Notes: generated from the letters alone by a model not told the origin. A stretch of DNA of 64,000 nucleotides from Roseofilum capinflatum BLCC-M114 (GCF_030068505.1 NZ_JAQOSO010000087.1:62001-126000), one strand, 5' to 3'. Positions 42,354 through 52,066 are shown, counted from the stretch's first letter. Numbers and translations are program-made.

Positions 42354-43082
42354 CTAAGAGTCTGAGGGGCAAAATTGAGTGACAATCTGATTTTGAAGAC
42401 TTTGAACGGATTCTGAGGGCTGATCAACAGCGTAAATATATTTGAGCATATCGGATACAAGCTCTTGTTCTCCCAGGTAAAGGGCTTGATTGAGGGCAAT
42501 ATCAGCAGGCGTTGCACTTTCACCCGTCAGTTGGCTAGAAATGGCTTGCATTTGGCTATTAATCGATGAACGTTCTGCGCCGTCTAAAATTTGAAAGGTG
42601 GCTTGCATGTAGGGACGATCTGTTACCAGTTGCCAAATATAGGCAACTCCGGGTTGTAGGGGGGGAGCATCGGGGGGATAAATGATAAAGTTTTGAGTTG
42701 CCGCAACAGGAGATTCCCAGATGATTTCTTCGGTATCGTCTCGTAAAACTTGAATGGATTGAATCACGAGATCGTCGATTTTGGGCTGCCAAAGAAATAG
42801 GGGGCGATCGCTCCAAATCACTTCGGGTTCTAACCAAGTCAAGGTATCGAGATCCGTATCGCGAGTCGGTGAAATAGCACAAATTAACTCAACTCCACTA
42901 CTGGCAGCTCCCCGCGATCCTCCTTCTCCTTCATCGGCTGGAGGTTTCAATTCAATCAGGTTACGCAGTTTTTCTGTAATCTCTGGAGTTTGGGCAAAGC
43001 TGGACATGGCATGGGTTACCATGAGTCCAGCCCCAATTAAGCTCAGTAAACCCATGCGAGCATATTGCACCGTTTTAGCCAT
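42354..43082 (-). CDS. DUF928-family exported protein
   Basis: This 242-residue protein has a signal peptide (about 1-31, ending SSFAQ). The mature part shows DUF928 features: CAISPTRDTDLDTLTWLEPE, DRPLFLWQP, IIWESPVAA, and LQPGVAYIWQLVTDRPYMQA, followed by a helical C-terminus. The domain is expected to be beta-sandwich-like and periplasmic or outer. Its gene follows the CHAT-CHASE2 gene by 12 bases on the same strand, an association that is frequent in cyanobacteria, so the two probably work together. No biochemical function is known. Confidence 0.82.
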   Translation of the reverse strand: MAKTVQYARMGLLSLIGAGLMVTHAMSSFAQTPEITEKLRNLIELKPPADEGEGGSRGAASSGVELICAISPTRDTDLDTLTWLEPEVIWSDRPLFLWQPKIDDLVIQSIQVLRDDTEEIIWESPVAATQNFIIYPPDAPPLQPGVAYIWQLVTDRPYMQATFQILDGAERSSINSQMQAISSQLTGESATPADIALNQALYLGEQELVSDMLKYIYAVDQPSESVQSLQNQIVTQFCPSDS

Positions 43083-43094
43083 TACGAGTCTTCC

Positions 43095-45524
43095 TTATTC
43101 TCGGTTGTGGATGGTTTGTGAGAAGACAAACCCCCATACCATGATTGTAGGAAAAAACCAGGGTAAGAGGATAGCCATGGAAATATAGGCTTGTAGTGAC
43201 AGTAAGCCGTACACTATTGTTCCGATGGAGAGAGCGATCGCTATCCCACGAACAGAAGAGCGAGTCAACCCCACCATTAACGTTAGTCCTTTTGCCAACA
43301 AAGCTGCAACTAGAGCGATCCACAAATCGGGAAGGGGAACGACTAGCCTACCCTTGAGCAGATGATGCAGCATATACCCATGGACTTCTCCCCCTGTGAG
43401 CAAATTCTGTTGAGTCCAATATTCAAAGGCTGCCGGAGGAGGGCTAAGATTATCACCACCGGGGGTAATTCCGGCTTCATCATAACCCCCTGGGGCAATA
43501 ATAACGACGGAATTAGCGAGAGTTTCCGGGTTGGGGGGAGGTTGACAATAATGATCGTCCCGATTTTCTCCATAGTTGGATTGTTCTAAAAGCTGCCAAG
43601 CGGTAAGACAGGAATAGACTTGGGAAGGGGGAAGGGAGTAATCAATAATCGGATGCAACCACATTTGTTGGAGGGGATAGGAAAACGCGGTAATGGGGGA
43701 AGTCTGGGCAGTTGGGGGGAGAGGATTGGGATATTGGGAAATATAGGATAGAATTTGTTGCTCGAAGTCTTGGGTACTGTTGAGATCGGGTTGGGGTGGG
43801 TTGCGATCGCCGTGAGTCGTGAAAGAATGAGACAGGGCGAGAAGATAGGAAAAGGGTAAGGGAATTGCAGGAGTTTGGGGAATATGCAATTGCATGTATC
43901 CCTGTTTAAAGATATTGATCCGTCCCTGTAAACTCCAATTGGGATCGGCTATTTCGGGGAGAACACCGATCCAGCCTTGGCGCGGATCGCGTTTGCTGAC
44001 GAAGATAAACCAGGTTTGCTGATTTTCAACGGCGGTTTGTAGGGTGTCGGTAAGGATGGTATCGCTGCTGCCGTTGCCTAGGTTTTGATGGGGGCGATCG
44101 AGGAGATAATCTATACCGATAACGTTAACATTAAGTTCCGTTAGTCGCCCAATGAGTTGGGCGAGATAGGTGCGATTCATGGGAACTGGGCTAGAAATTC
44201 CGGCTTTGGCGATCGATTCATTGTCGATTTGCAGCATCACCACGGATGGGGTAGGAGTCGTTTCTATTTGTTGGGTGATGTGGCGATAGCGAGCTTGTAT
44301 CCCCACGCGCTGATTCAGGAGCCAAGTTTGCAGGGGAAAGAGACAACTGAGGGTAGTGAGGGTGGCTAAGGTAGCGGTTTCCCAACGGTTGGGTATCCAT
44401 TGTTTCAGATGTTCTCGCCAGCCAAAGGGTTGAATGTGAAAGAGTTCTGCTTCTGGGTGGGTGAAGAGGGAGGGAACCAGGTAGGCGCTGGGATAGGTGA
44501 GGCGTTTTTCCTGTTGTTTGAGATAGTGACAGGCTTGGAATAGGGCTTGATAAACGGTGTCAAATTGGGTGAGGCGTTTGATAAATTGGATTAGGAATTC
44601 TTGGGCGACGCGGTTGTGAATGGGTTCGCGCATGACGGCGACTTGATTTAAGCCCAGGTTGATCAGGGATTGGGCGATCGCCAAGCCACTACAGGAGTTG
44701 AAAATGGCAAATTGTAAGCCCCTGGTTTTTGCCAGATGTAGGGATTCGCTGATGTCATGGATGGAGAGGGAAACCCCTGGGGCGATCGCCAATTCTCCCC
44801 CAGTTAACGCCGTTTCGTTACTATGTCCAGCAAAAAAGAGAACATCCCATCCACGGGGATCGGCGATCGCCTGACAAATATCATGTTTAAGTTGCTGGAG
44901 ATCCTCTTTTCCCGTCCATCCCACAAACTCCACCGTCGCCAATCGAGACAGAGAAGTAACCGCCGTGCGATCGCCTTCAAACTCCAATCCCGTATCATCC
45001 CCTAAAATCGCCAACACCCTCGCCTTTCTCCGCCGAGGATAAACCGGTTCATGGGCAATATTTCCCGGAGTTCGCACCAAACAAATAGAATTTGCCGCCC
45101 CTAGATCCGTACCAATTTCCCAAGTTTCCCAAGGCAACCTCGCCAAATCTAAAGGCGTACAAGTCAAACATACCATCAGAGGTTGAGAACTCTTCACCGC
45201 CGTTGTTGCCAACTGTCGGCGAATCGCGACTAACTCCGGAGACAGTAACCAATAATGAAATTGATCCAGTAATTCCGCCTCCGCTTGCACCAACAAAGAA
45301 CGCCAATCTTCCGACGGTTTAGACACCTGTCCCCGCTTAACCACCTTGCCCCGCAATTGGCGATAAAACTGCAAATAAGTCTCTTGCCATCGCTGATAAC
45401 TTTGGGATAACTTTGCCGGATAGGGCAGTTCTGTTGATAGAGTTTGTCCTTCTCCCCAAGTCAGCTCAAAATCACAAACTTCGTTGACTTGTCGGACTCG
45501 CAGTTTATAAACTTGGGAAAACAT
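43095..45524 (-). CDS. CHAT protease - CHASE2 sensor - membrane protein
   Basis: This 809-residue protein's CHAT domain (about 90-370) has His234 (FFAGHSNE) and Cys278 (IFNSCSGL), the catalytic dyad. Next comes a transmembrane helix (about 380-400). A CHASE2 domain (about 415-690) shows VVMLQIDNESI, LTELNVNVIGIDYLLD and the VVIIAPGGYDEAG segment. Three C-terminal helices follow (about 725-800). The design is a cytoplasmic protease controlled by an extracytoplasmic CHASE2 sensor. Signal and substrate are not known. It precedes DUF928, its likely functional partner. Confidence 0.9.
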   Translation of the reverse strand: MFSQVYKLRVRQVNEVCDFELTWGEGQTLSTELPYPAKLSQSYQRWQETYLQFYRQLRGKVVKRGQVSKPSEDWRSLLVQAEAELLDQFHYWLLSPELVAIRRQLATTAVKSSQPLMVCLTCTPLDLARLPWETWEIGTDLGAANSICLVRTPGNIAHEPVYPRRRKARVLAILGDDTGLEFEGDRTAVTSLSRLATVEFVGWTGKEDLQQLKHDICQAIADPRGWDVLFFAGHSNETALTGGELAIAPGVSLSIHDISESLHLAKTRGLQFAIFNSCSGLAIAQSLINLGLNQVAVMREPIHNRVAQEFLIQFIKRLTQFDTVYQALFQACHYLKQQEKRLTYPSAYLVPSLFTHPEAELFHIQPFGWREHLKQWIPNRWETATLATLTTLSCLFPLQTWLLNQRVGIQARYRHITQQIETTPTPSVVMLQIDNESIAKAGISSPVPMNRTYLAQLIGRLTELNVNVIGIDYLLDRPHQNLGNGSSDTILTDTLQTAVENQQTWFIFVSKRDPRQGWIGVLPEIADPNWSLQGRINIFKQGYMQLHIPQTPAIPLPFSYLLALSHSFTTHGDRNPPQPDLNSTQDFEQQILSYISQYPNPLPPTAQTSPITAFSYPLQQMWLHPIIDYSLPPSQVYSCLTAWQLLEQSNYGENRDDHYCQPPPNPETLANSVVIIAPGGYDEAGITPGGDNLSPPPAAFEYWTQQNLLTGGEVHGYMLHHLLKGRLVVPLPDLWIALVAALLAKGLTLMVGLTRSSVRGIAIALSIGTIVYGLLSLQAYISMAILLPWFFPTIMVWGFVFSQTIHNRE

Positions 45525-45544
45525 GGAAAAATAAGACTATAAAT

Positions 45545-45904
45545 TCAATAAATCCACTGATTGAGAACAACGAACTGATTTTCCAGTAAATATTCAGATG
45601 TTTCCAGGTTCCTAATTGCCATAACAATCATTTGATAAGTCATATTCTTAGAAAAATCACTATTTTGATAAATGGCCAAAATACCAGAATGTATTGGATT
45701 TTCTTGATGCAATTCTTGAAAGTCCTCACAGTTACGAGTTAGCAAAACTCTTTTATTATTGATAGCATAACTTAAAACCATTACATCTGTGGAATTAACT
45801 AAGCCTGCCAAGTTAACAGTAAGTACATCATGACCCTCTATTTCTAAAAGATTCACTAAATACTTCGCTTGAGAGTCTTCATCGAGTAAGATTCGTAGGC
45901 TCAA
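45545..45904 (-). CDS. DUF5615-type PIN-like toxin
   Basis: This 119-residue protein has the short PIN-like fold typical of DUF5615: RILLDEDSQAKYLVNLL with an acidic pair, then GHDVLTVN, and KRVLLTRNCEDFQELHQ near the middle. The family pairs with DUF433 proteins as putative toxins. It overlaps the end of the DUF433 gene by 26 bases. The activity is inferred. Confidence 0.78.
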   Translation of the reverse strand: MSLRILLDEDSQAKYLVNLLEIEGHDVLTVNLAGLVNSTDVMVLSYAINNKRVLLTRNCEDFQELHQENPIHSGILAIYQNSDFSKNMTYQMIVMAIRNLETSEYLLENQFVVLNQWIY

Positions 45905-46265
45905 CTGCTACTCCTTTCGACTCCAAGCGATAACGTTCTTCAGCCGCTTCCAATGCTAACAATTCCTGGTTACTTTCACAATAACGAATCGCCTCATTAA
46001 TCGCTGACTGGGGTAAATCCCAGTTTTCCGCAGCTTCTTCTGGTGACATTTGATTACTCATCATATCTCGCCAAATCGTTGAGGCTAATAGCTTACGTCC
46101 TTTAATATAAAGCTGTTTTCGCCAAGGATGGGGACGACTGACTAGATATTGCCAGTTGTAATTGGGTTCAGTTTCTTGTAGGGATTGTACCACAGCATTA
46201 ATCAGGGCAATGCGATCGCCTACAGACAATTTACAGGCTTGTTCCTTCAGCTCTTCTAATAACAT
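45879..46265 (-). CDS. DUF433-type antitoxin
   Basis: This protein has 128 residues from the ATG at 46265; one more in-frame ATG lies ten codons upstream. The C-terminal half has the DUF433 HTH pattern ILA/GRKLLASTIWRDMMSNQM, SPEEAAENWDLPQSAINEAI, then RYCESNQELLALEAAEERYR. It should neutralise and probably repress with its DUF5615 partner. The N-terminal half (LKEQACKLSVGDRIALINAV) is an extra helical region. Confidence 0.78.
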   Translation of the reverse strand: MLLEELKEQACKLSVGDRIALINAVVQSLQETEPNYNWQYLVSRPHPWRKQLYIKGRKLLASTIWRDMMSNQMSPEEAAENWDLPQSAINEAIRYCESNQELLALEAAEERYRLESKGVAVEPTNLTR

Positions 46266-46318
46266 AGGCACAACACCATTTGACTTGACATTCAATATAC
46301 AGCACTTTTCATACTGAA

Positions 46319-48337
46319 TTACTCATTACTTCCTCCGCTTCCCTCTACCGGCAGCTCAATGATAAACTCAGTTCCCTCTCCTGGAATAGAATGACACCTC
46401 AATTTTCCTCCACAGCGATCCACAATGATAGAATAACTGATCGACAAGCCCAAGCCGGTTCCACTCCCTACTGGCTTAGTCGTAAAAAAGGGATCGAATA
46501 TCTTATTTTGAACCTCCTCACTCATGCCACACCCATTATCCGCAATCGTAATTTTGACTGAAGAGCGATCGCCCCATTCTGTTTTTAAGACAATTTGCGG
46601 CAGTTTGGAGCTTTCTATATCCGTTCTCAACTCCTGTAACGCATCAATGGCATTATTGATCAAATATAAAAAAACCTGATTTAATTGACTGGGATCGCAA
46701 GTAACTTTGGGCAACTCTCCATAGTCTTTAAGTAGACTGATTTTTCTTTTTGAAACAATTCCCATATTAACATCTTCTTGGATTTTATGTTGCACAATTA
46801 ACAACGTCGATTCTATATTTTCATGAAGATCAACTTTTTTAATTCCCGTTTCATCCAAGCGAGAGAATGTGCGTAAACCTCGAACAATTGAACTAATGCG
46901 TTCTGCTCCCGCTTTCATTGAATTCAATAAATGCTGAAAATCTCCAACCAAAAAATCAAAATCTATATCCGATAGAGCCTGATTAATATTCTCACTTGGA
47001 TACGGATATTCTTTTTGATAAAGATCGATTAAGTATAACAGATCGTCTACATAATGAATAGCCGGTTCAATATTTGCATAAATAAAATTCACGGGATTGT
47101 TAAATTCATGAGCAATACCCGCTACCATTTGCCCTAAGCTCGACATTTTTTCCGACTGAATCAGTTGAGATTCAGTTAAGTAAAGCTTTTGTAATGTTTC
47201 TTCCAACTCTTCTACTTTTATCTTTAATGCCTCATCCCTATTTTTTAACTTTTTGGCCATACGATTAAACGATTTAGACAACCGGTCTAACTCATCATTA
47301 TAAAGCACAGGCAACTTAACCCATAAATCATCATTTGCTAATTTTTCCGTGGCTTTAGTGACTGAGCGAATCCGCATAGCAATTAAGCCAGACACTAAAG
47401 AACCCACAAGTATGGCAATCAGCGATCCCACCAAACAAAACACAACCAGTCCAATTAAAAAATTTCGTTTAGCTTTTTCTAGAGAATCTAGAGGAGCAAG
47501 AATGACTAATTGTAATTGAGACTGATAAATTCCTGAGATAGGAACTGTTCTTCCGAGGTAAGAGCGATCGCCAATTTTTACCATCGACTTATGAAAATTA
47601 TTTACGGAGTTTTCTGAAGGAGGTAGCCACACAAAATTTTCAGCTTCTCGTAAACTAGAAGCAATAATTTCATTGTTTTGAAAGACAACTATGGATTCAT
47701 CAATGTGTTCAGTCAAACCATGTAAAAAGTTATGATTAACAACACGACCAATAATGACTCCACCAATTATTCCTTGATTAGATTTAATCGCGGCAGTGCT
47801 AATTAAGATGGATGGATCGTTATTGTTTTCGTTTTCTGCATTAATTATTGTGGATAGGCTCACTCCATTCATAACCTGTGAAATAGTCATTTCATGGTTG
47901 ATTTGAGAGTCACTAAGACTATTAAGTTTTAAGTCAACTAATAATTTTCTTTCAACATCAATGACTTGCACTAAATCCAGTTCCAACAAAAGCTTTAAGG
48001 GTAATAAATGTTGTAGTAATATGGTTGGGTTAGCATCTTCTACTCCTTGACGAACTTTTTCGGATTCAACAGTCAGTTTTGCATTTAAACGCAATTTTTC
48101 AGTTTCATTTTGGAATTGCTGTAGAATCAATGCTGCTACACTTTGCAGTTCTGCCAGTTGCCTTTTTTCTAAATGGTTTAAAAAGTAATAACCAATACCA
48201 ATTGTCCCCAAAAACCATAATCCTAGGAAGAGACAAACAAATGGAACACTAATTTTTTGCTGTAACGGTAACTTTGAGTACGTCCTAAACAGTAACGTTG
48301 TCTTCCAAAAATTAGAGGGGTTTTCACTAGAAATCAT
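46319..48337 (-). CDS. Membrane sensor histidine kinase (Cache/HAMP/GHKL)
   Basis: This 672-residue kinase has TM1 at about 31-53, an extracytoplasmic sensor of about 240 residues (Cache-like), TM2 at about 294-318, HAMP, and a coiled coil. The kinase core has His410 (IAHEFNNPVNF) and a GHKL ATPase with NNAIDAL, DNGCGM and GTGLGLS. It has no receiver. The N-x-P pattern after His places it with the AHEFNNP type of kinase. It follows the PstS-like gene after 132 bases, so the binding protein may present a ligand to this sensor. The regulator partner is not adjacent. Confidence 0.9.
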   Translation of the reverse strand: MISSENPSNFWKTTLLFRTYSKLPLQQKISVPFVCLFLGLWFLGTIGIGYYFLNHLEKRQLAELQSVAALILQQFQNETEKLRLNAKLTVESEKVRQGVEDANPTILLQHLLPLKLLLELDLVQVIDVERKLLVDLKLNSLSDSQINHEMTISQVMNGVSLSTIINAENENNNDPSILISTAAIKSNQGIIGGVIIGRVVNHNFLHGLTEHIDESIVVFQNNEIIASSLREAENFVWLPPSENSVNNFHKSMVKIGDRSYLGRTVPISGIYQSQLQLVILAPLDSLEKAKRNFLIGLVVFCLVGSLIAILVGSLVSGLIAMRIRSVTKATEKLANDDLWVKLPVLYNDELDRLSKSFNRMAKKLKNRDEALKIKVEELEETLQKLYLTESQLIQSEKMSSLGQMVAGIAHEFNNPVNFIYANIEPAIHYVDDLLYLIDLYQKEYPYPSENINQALSDIDFDFLVGDFQHLLNSMKAGAERISSIVRGLRTFSRLDETGIKKVDLHENIESTLLIVQHKIQEDVNMGIVSKRKISLLKDYGELPKVTCDPSQLNQVFLYLINNAIDALQELRTDIESSKLPQIVLKTEWGDRSSVKITIADNGCGMSEEVQNKIFDPFFTTKPVGSGTGLGLSISYSIIVDRCGGKLRCHSIPGEGTEFIIELPVEGSGGSNE

Positions 48338-48469
48338 TACAAAAAGGGGAGTTGGGAGGTTGGAGGGTAACTATAGTTATCAGTATAGCGCTACTGGTCT
48401 TTCTCTTCTATAGGCCATATACACTTTTATACTTAAACGCTCCTATGTTATTTTCTCCTGCACAATTTC

Positions 48470-49333
48470 CTATGGGGATTGAGATTCAGAGCTAAAAAAC
48501 ACATACCCATTTGCTTTCAGTATTTCTTGAGCTTCGGGAGTGGATATAAACTTAATAAAGTCTTCGGTTGCGGGTTGGGGTCGATCTGCAAAAACAAGTC
48601 CAATCATTTGAATCATTTTGTAGTTGCCATTCTGAATATTATCTACAGTGGGAGCAATCCGATCTAGAGTGAGAGGGGTTACGGGAAATTCTTTCAGTTT
48701 TTGGGATTGGGCAATGACCCCAATACTGTAAGGTGTGATTGCAACTCCTTCTAAAACTTTCTCATCTTCTTCAAATAAGATGGCTTGGGGAGTAATTTTG
48801 AGGTCTTGTCCTAAATAATGTTCTCGTAAGAGTTGTTTGTCGGTTTCATCTTCTGGGATATCGATAATTACAATTTCGCCATCTACACTGCCTAATTGTT
48901 GCCAATTGGTAATCACACCACTATAGATTTTTTTAATGGCATCACTGCTTAAGTTATTAAGGTCTTTTACCTGTTGATTGACAATCAGGACTAAGGGATT
49001 GCGAACCAAAGGCATATACTGAAGGGTTTCTGTGTGTTCTGCGGGGGTTAGAGGTCTACTAATTGCTCCGATATCAATCACCTGATCTCGCACGCCACTG
49101 AGTCCGCCACTACTTTGGCTACTGGGCATAAAGAGAATTTCTACATTCTCTTGCTGTTGATCGTAAGTGTCTGCCAATAGTTCTAAAATGGGATAGGCTT
49201 CGGAAGATCCGCCAATTTTGATGGTACTCTGGGAAGATGAGGCGCGATCGCCATCAGTGCCAGTCGTACAACTCATTAACATGGCTCCAACGCAGATGCT
49301 GATCCATCCGATCTTAAGGCTCTTGAGCTTCAT
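48470..49333 (-). CDS. PstS-like substrate-binding lipoprotein
   Basis: This 287-residue protein has a lipobox LMSC with Cys22. The PBP-like domain shows STIKIGGSSEAYPILELLA, FMPSSQSSGGLSGVRDQ, IDIGAISRPLTPAE, NPLVLIVNQQV, and IKKIYSGVITNWQQL. These match phosphate-type periplasmic binding proteins (PstS/PBP2_phosphate-like). No pst permease genes are here. It lies between the DUF1822 gene (27 bases upstream) and the sensor kinase, so a sensory role is more likely than transport. The ligand could be phosphate or another oxyanion. Confidence 0.85.
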   Translation of the reverse strand: MKLKSLKIGWISICVGAMLMSCTTGTDGDRASSSQSTIKIGGSSEAYPILELLADTYDQQQENVEILFMPSSQSSGGLSGVRDQVIDIGAISRPLTPAEHTETLQYMPLVRNPLVLIVNQQVKDLNNLSSDAIKKIYSGVITNWQQLGSVDGEIVIIDIPEDETDKQLLREHYLGQDLKITPQAILFEEDEKVLEGVAITPYSIGVIAQSQKLKEFPVTPLTLDRIAPTVDNIQNGNYKMIQMIGLVFADRPQPATEDFIKFISTPEAQEILKANGYVFFSSESQSP

Positions 49334-49360
49334 GCCCTATATCCATGGCGTGACTGATGA

Positions 49361-50695
49361 CTAACAGGGGTGATCTAGGGAGACTTTTCCCCAAGGGAAG
49401 GAAAAGGGAGGCAAGCTAATCGCTGTTCCTAGGGATGAGAATAAGGTTACCACAAATTTCTCGTCATAGGTTCCAATCACTTGGGTAAACAGATAAGCGC
49501 TGGAAGAATCAAGATTCATCTTCTCTTCGACTAAAATACCGGTTTGATCGCTAATTCGCCAACCGAGATCGGAGTTTAAGGATTGTCCGGAACTGCTGCC
49601 TAAAATTAATAATAATGTCCAGCTATCTTCGTAGGATAAACACCAGGTCAGGGCATAGAGCCTGACCCCTAACCCTACGTTTAAATCCTGATAAGCACGA
49701 CCAGCATCTGAGGGCACACTCACGCCGGTTTCTTGATAAATCTGGGTGAGCAAGGTGCTTAAATCTGTGGCTGGAGAGAGGGGTAAATGGCGACGGAAGG
49801 CGCTGGCGGGAATGAGTTGCCATCCCCCCTCATGCAGGGAGTTTTGTAGCTCTTTGGCTTCATTTTGCAGCCATTGGGTGACATCAATGGCGGGCTGGAT
49901 GAGCAGGTTGAGAAGGTCACCGAGATGGTTGTTTAGGGTTTCTGGTTGTTCTTCCGGTTTGGGGTCTAACCATTGCAGTAATTCGGGGTGGAGCCAGAGC
50001 GCTCTGCTTTCTTCCCAGGTTAAAATTTGCCAGAGGGGACGATGTTTAACTTGAGGAAGATGCTCTTGTAAGCTCTGTTGATAGGGTTGTAAAGCAGAAT
50101 GATCTAGAGTTTTTTCTGGAGTTTTAATGGCTTCTGGATTTAAACAGTGTAGGGTTAAGAGGAGGTCATCGGGATGGGTATGGAATTGGTCAATGTTTAG
50201 ATAATAATTCCAATCTGGACTGGGGGTAATTTGAGCAGTTAGGGCAGCAAGTTCGGGGAAGTTGAGAAATCCGCGAATGGCGATCGCCTCTAAATCCTCA
50301 TCTAAGCTCACAACAATATACAGTTGATCCGTGAATTCCGATAACTCAACCCCCACCCTGGGAACAGCAATTTCATCCTCGCTCCAGGATAAAGTGGGCA
50401 AAATACAGACCTGAAACCCATTAACGGTTAGATGAAAGATGGCGTTGAGATGCTGACTATAGAGGGGATTCAGCACAGATAACGGATCGGGATCTAAGAT
50501 TAAGGTGGGTTCGCGATCGCCCAACCAACCATACAATCCTAAAATCGCCAAAGCCTGAGTATAATCTGACCAGCGATCGGCAAACGGTGCAGCCGCTTTA
50601 TAGTCCGCTTCCGCGAACCCAAACGATTCTAAAGTTGGGGAAAGTTCAACCCAATCCTCAGAAAATTCCAGGGGAGAAAGAGTAGAGTTGGTCAT
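49361..50695 (-). CDS. DUF1822-family protein
   Basis: This 444-residue protein is recognised as DUF1822 by its cyanobacterial pattern: SFGFAEADYKAAAPFADRWS near the start, long acidic middle, ALWLHPELLQWL, and a C-terminal GWQLIPASAF region with VRLYALTWCLSYEDSWTLLL. No enzyme motif or transmembrane segment is seen. Its gene starts three bases after the sigma-like gene stop, which indicates translational coupling. The family is often found with sigma-like and CHAT proteins in cyanobacteria. The function is unknown. Confidence 0.8.
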   Translation of the reverse strand: MTNSTLSPLEFSEDWVELSPTLESFGFAEADYKAAAPFADRWSDYTQALAILGLYGWLGDREPTLILDPDPLSVLNPLYSQHLNAIFHLTVNGFQVCILPTLSWSEDEIAVPRVGVELSEFTDQLYIVVSLDEDLEAIAIRGFLNFPELAALTAQITPSPDWNYYLNIDQFHTHPDDLLLTLHCLNPEAIKTPEKTLDHSALQPYQQSLQEHLPQVKHRPLWQILTWEESRALWLHPELLQWLDPKPEEQPETLNNHLGDLLNLLIQPAIDVTQWLQNEAKELQNSLHEGGWQLIPASAFRRHLPLSPATDLSTLLTQIYQETGVSVPSDAGRAYQDLNVGLGVRLYALTWCLSYEDSWTLLLILGSSSGQSLNSDLGWRISDQTGILVEEKMNLDSSSAYLFTQVIGTYDEKFVVTLFSSLGTAISLPPFSFPWGKVSLDHPC

Positions 50696-50698
50696 AGT

Positions 50699-52066
50699 TC
50701 ACTCCAGTTGAGTTTTAACATAATGACAAATAGACTGGGTAAGTTGACTGGGAACCGCAGGACGCTGGTTACAACTGGCTTCGCGGATGGCTTCCTCTAA
50801 AGTCGATTGCACTTCTTCATCTAAAATGGCGTAAATTTTAGCTGCTACTTGAGACAATTGTTCGGGATCGACATAGGCTTGAGCGAGGTTGAAAACCCGA
50901 TCGCCCAGTAACTGTAATGTCCATCGACCAATATCCGCTCGCAGTCGTTTAAGCTGAAGCAGGCGACTCACTCTGGGTTGATCTCCTAACTCCAATTGTT
51001 GAGCAATCTCACCCATGGATATTCCCTGACAGTGGAATAAATGCAACCCTTTCAGAAAGAGCGCTTGTTTTTGTTCAGCTTTGAGCTTTTGTTTTGCAGT
51101 TGTCCCCGTTTCATAGCTTTGTAAACGAGTATTAATCACTTTAGCGATCGCCCCTTGCAAAGCTTCTTGGAATTCTTGATAATAGCGATCGAGAAATTCC
51201 GACTGCTCTGGAGGATCGTCCGCAGGAGTCAAGTCTATGGCTGGCGGTTGCACAGAAGGCGGTAAAGTCCCCCCCCTAGCTTGAATACGCGCCACCCGCA
51301 TCACTCCCGCCAAATATTTGAGCTGCTTTAAGACGGTTTGGGGGGAACCGTTTACCGCAGCCGCAATTTCCTCCAATTGAGCGTCTGTTGGCTCTGGAAA
51401 CCGGCGCTTAGTCCCCTCAGAGCGCTGTTTTAACAAGTCTTGGCGATACACTTGGTGATACTGCTCTAACAGCTCCGTCGCTTCTTCGATCTCCCTCTGG
51501 GTTGCCTGTTGTTGCTGCAAAACTGCCGTCAGTTTCCCTAACGACGTGCGGTTGAGAATTAACCAATCCGTCACCTGTTCAATGCCATGATCGAGCAAAA
51601 AACGCTTCACTAGGCGATCGCTCTTAAACAACCTCGAACTCCAAGCCGAAAGGGTGCTTTTACTGGGGTCAAACGTTTCTAAAATGCGATCGACCAACCC
51701 CGGATGAGAGCCATGGGCAACCGGACTCGGAGACTCAGAGAGAACAAACGGCAACAGTTCCTGATGGGTAAAATCATGAGTCGCCCCAAAACGCTGCTCT
51801 AAGTCCACACAAATCTGTTTGATCTGATTAGAAATAAAACAGCGCAAACAGCGCTCGGCAGGGCTTACAGACGGGTCTGAAGCCCGATTCCATTGTTGGA
51901 GTTGCTGTTGGATCTGTGGGTGCGGAAAAGGAGTTTGGGATAGGAGTGCCGAAAACCGATCCTGAAAAAAATCCTGGGCTACTCGGTCTTCAATCCGTTG
52001 CCCTGTACCAAACGCATTCACTCTTACCCACATCCAATAGGGGGATACATTACTCATCGGTCTCAT
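50699..52066 (-). CDS. Sigma-70-like factor of cyanobacterial type
   Basis: This 455-residue protein is mostly helical. A region-4-like HTH is visible near the end: ALFLKGLHLFHCQGISMGEI, then AQQLELGDQPRVSRLLQLKR. An earlier part (FPEPTDAQLEEIAAAVNGSP) resembles a second HTH. Canonical region 2 is not obvious, so promoter opening by this protein is unproved. The starts MRPMSNVSP and, three codons in, MSNVSP are both possible. It is the first gene of the DUF1822/PstS-like/kinase run and may control it, or may act as an anti-sigma or DNA-binding partner. No promoter could be fixed upstream. Confidence 0.65.
   Translation of the reverse strand: MRPMSNVSPYWMWVRVNAFGTGQRIEDRVAQDFFQDRFSALLSQTPFPHPQIQQQLQQWNRASDPSVSPAERCLRCFISNQIKQICVDLEQRFGATHDFTHQELLPFVLSESPSPVAHGSHPGLVDRILETFDPSKSTLSAWSSRLFKSDRLVKRFLLDHGIEQVTDWLILNRTSLGKLTAVLQQQQATQREIEEATELLEQYHQVYRQDLLKQRSEGTKRRFPEPTDAQLEEIAAAVNGSPQTVLKQLKYLAGVMRVARIQARGGTLPPSVQPPAIDLTPADDPPEQSEFLDRYYQEFQEALQGAIAKVINTRLQSYETGTTAKQKLKAEQKQALFLKGLHLFHCQGISMGEIAQQLELGDQPRVSRLLQLKRLRADIGRWTLQLLGDRVFNLAQAYVDPEQLSQVAAKIYAILDEEVQSTLEEAIREASCNQRPAVPSQLTQSICHYVKTQLE

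Noticed and set aside
48470-49333. Calling the binding protein PstS of a phosphate transporter
   Set aside because: No pstC, pstA or pstB is nearby and its neighbours are signalling genes, so the gene symbol was withheld.
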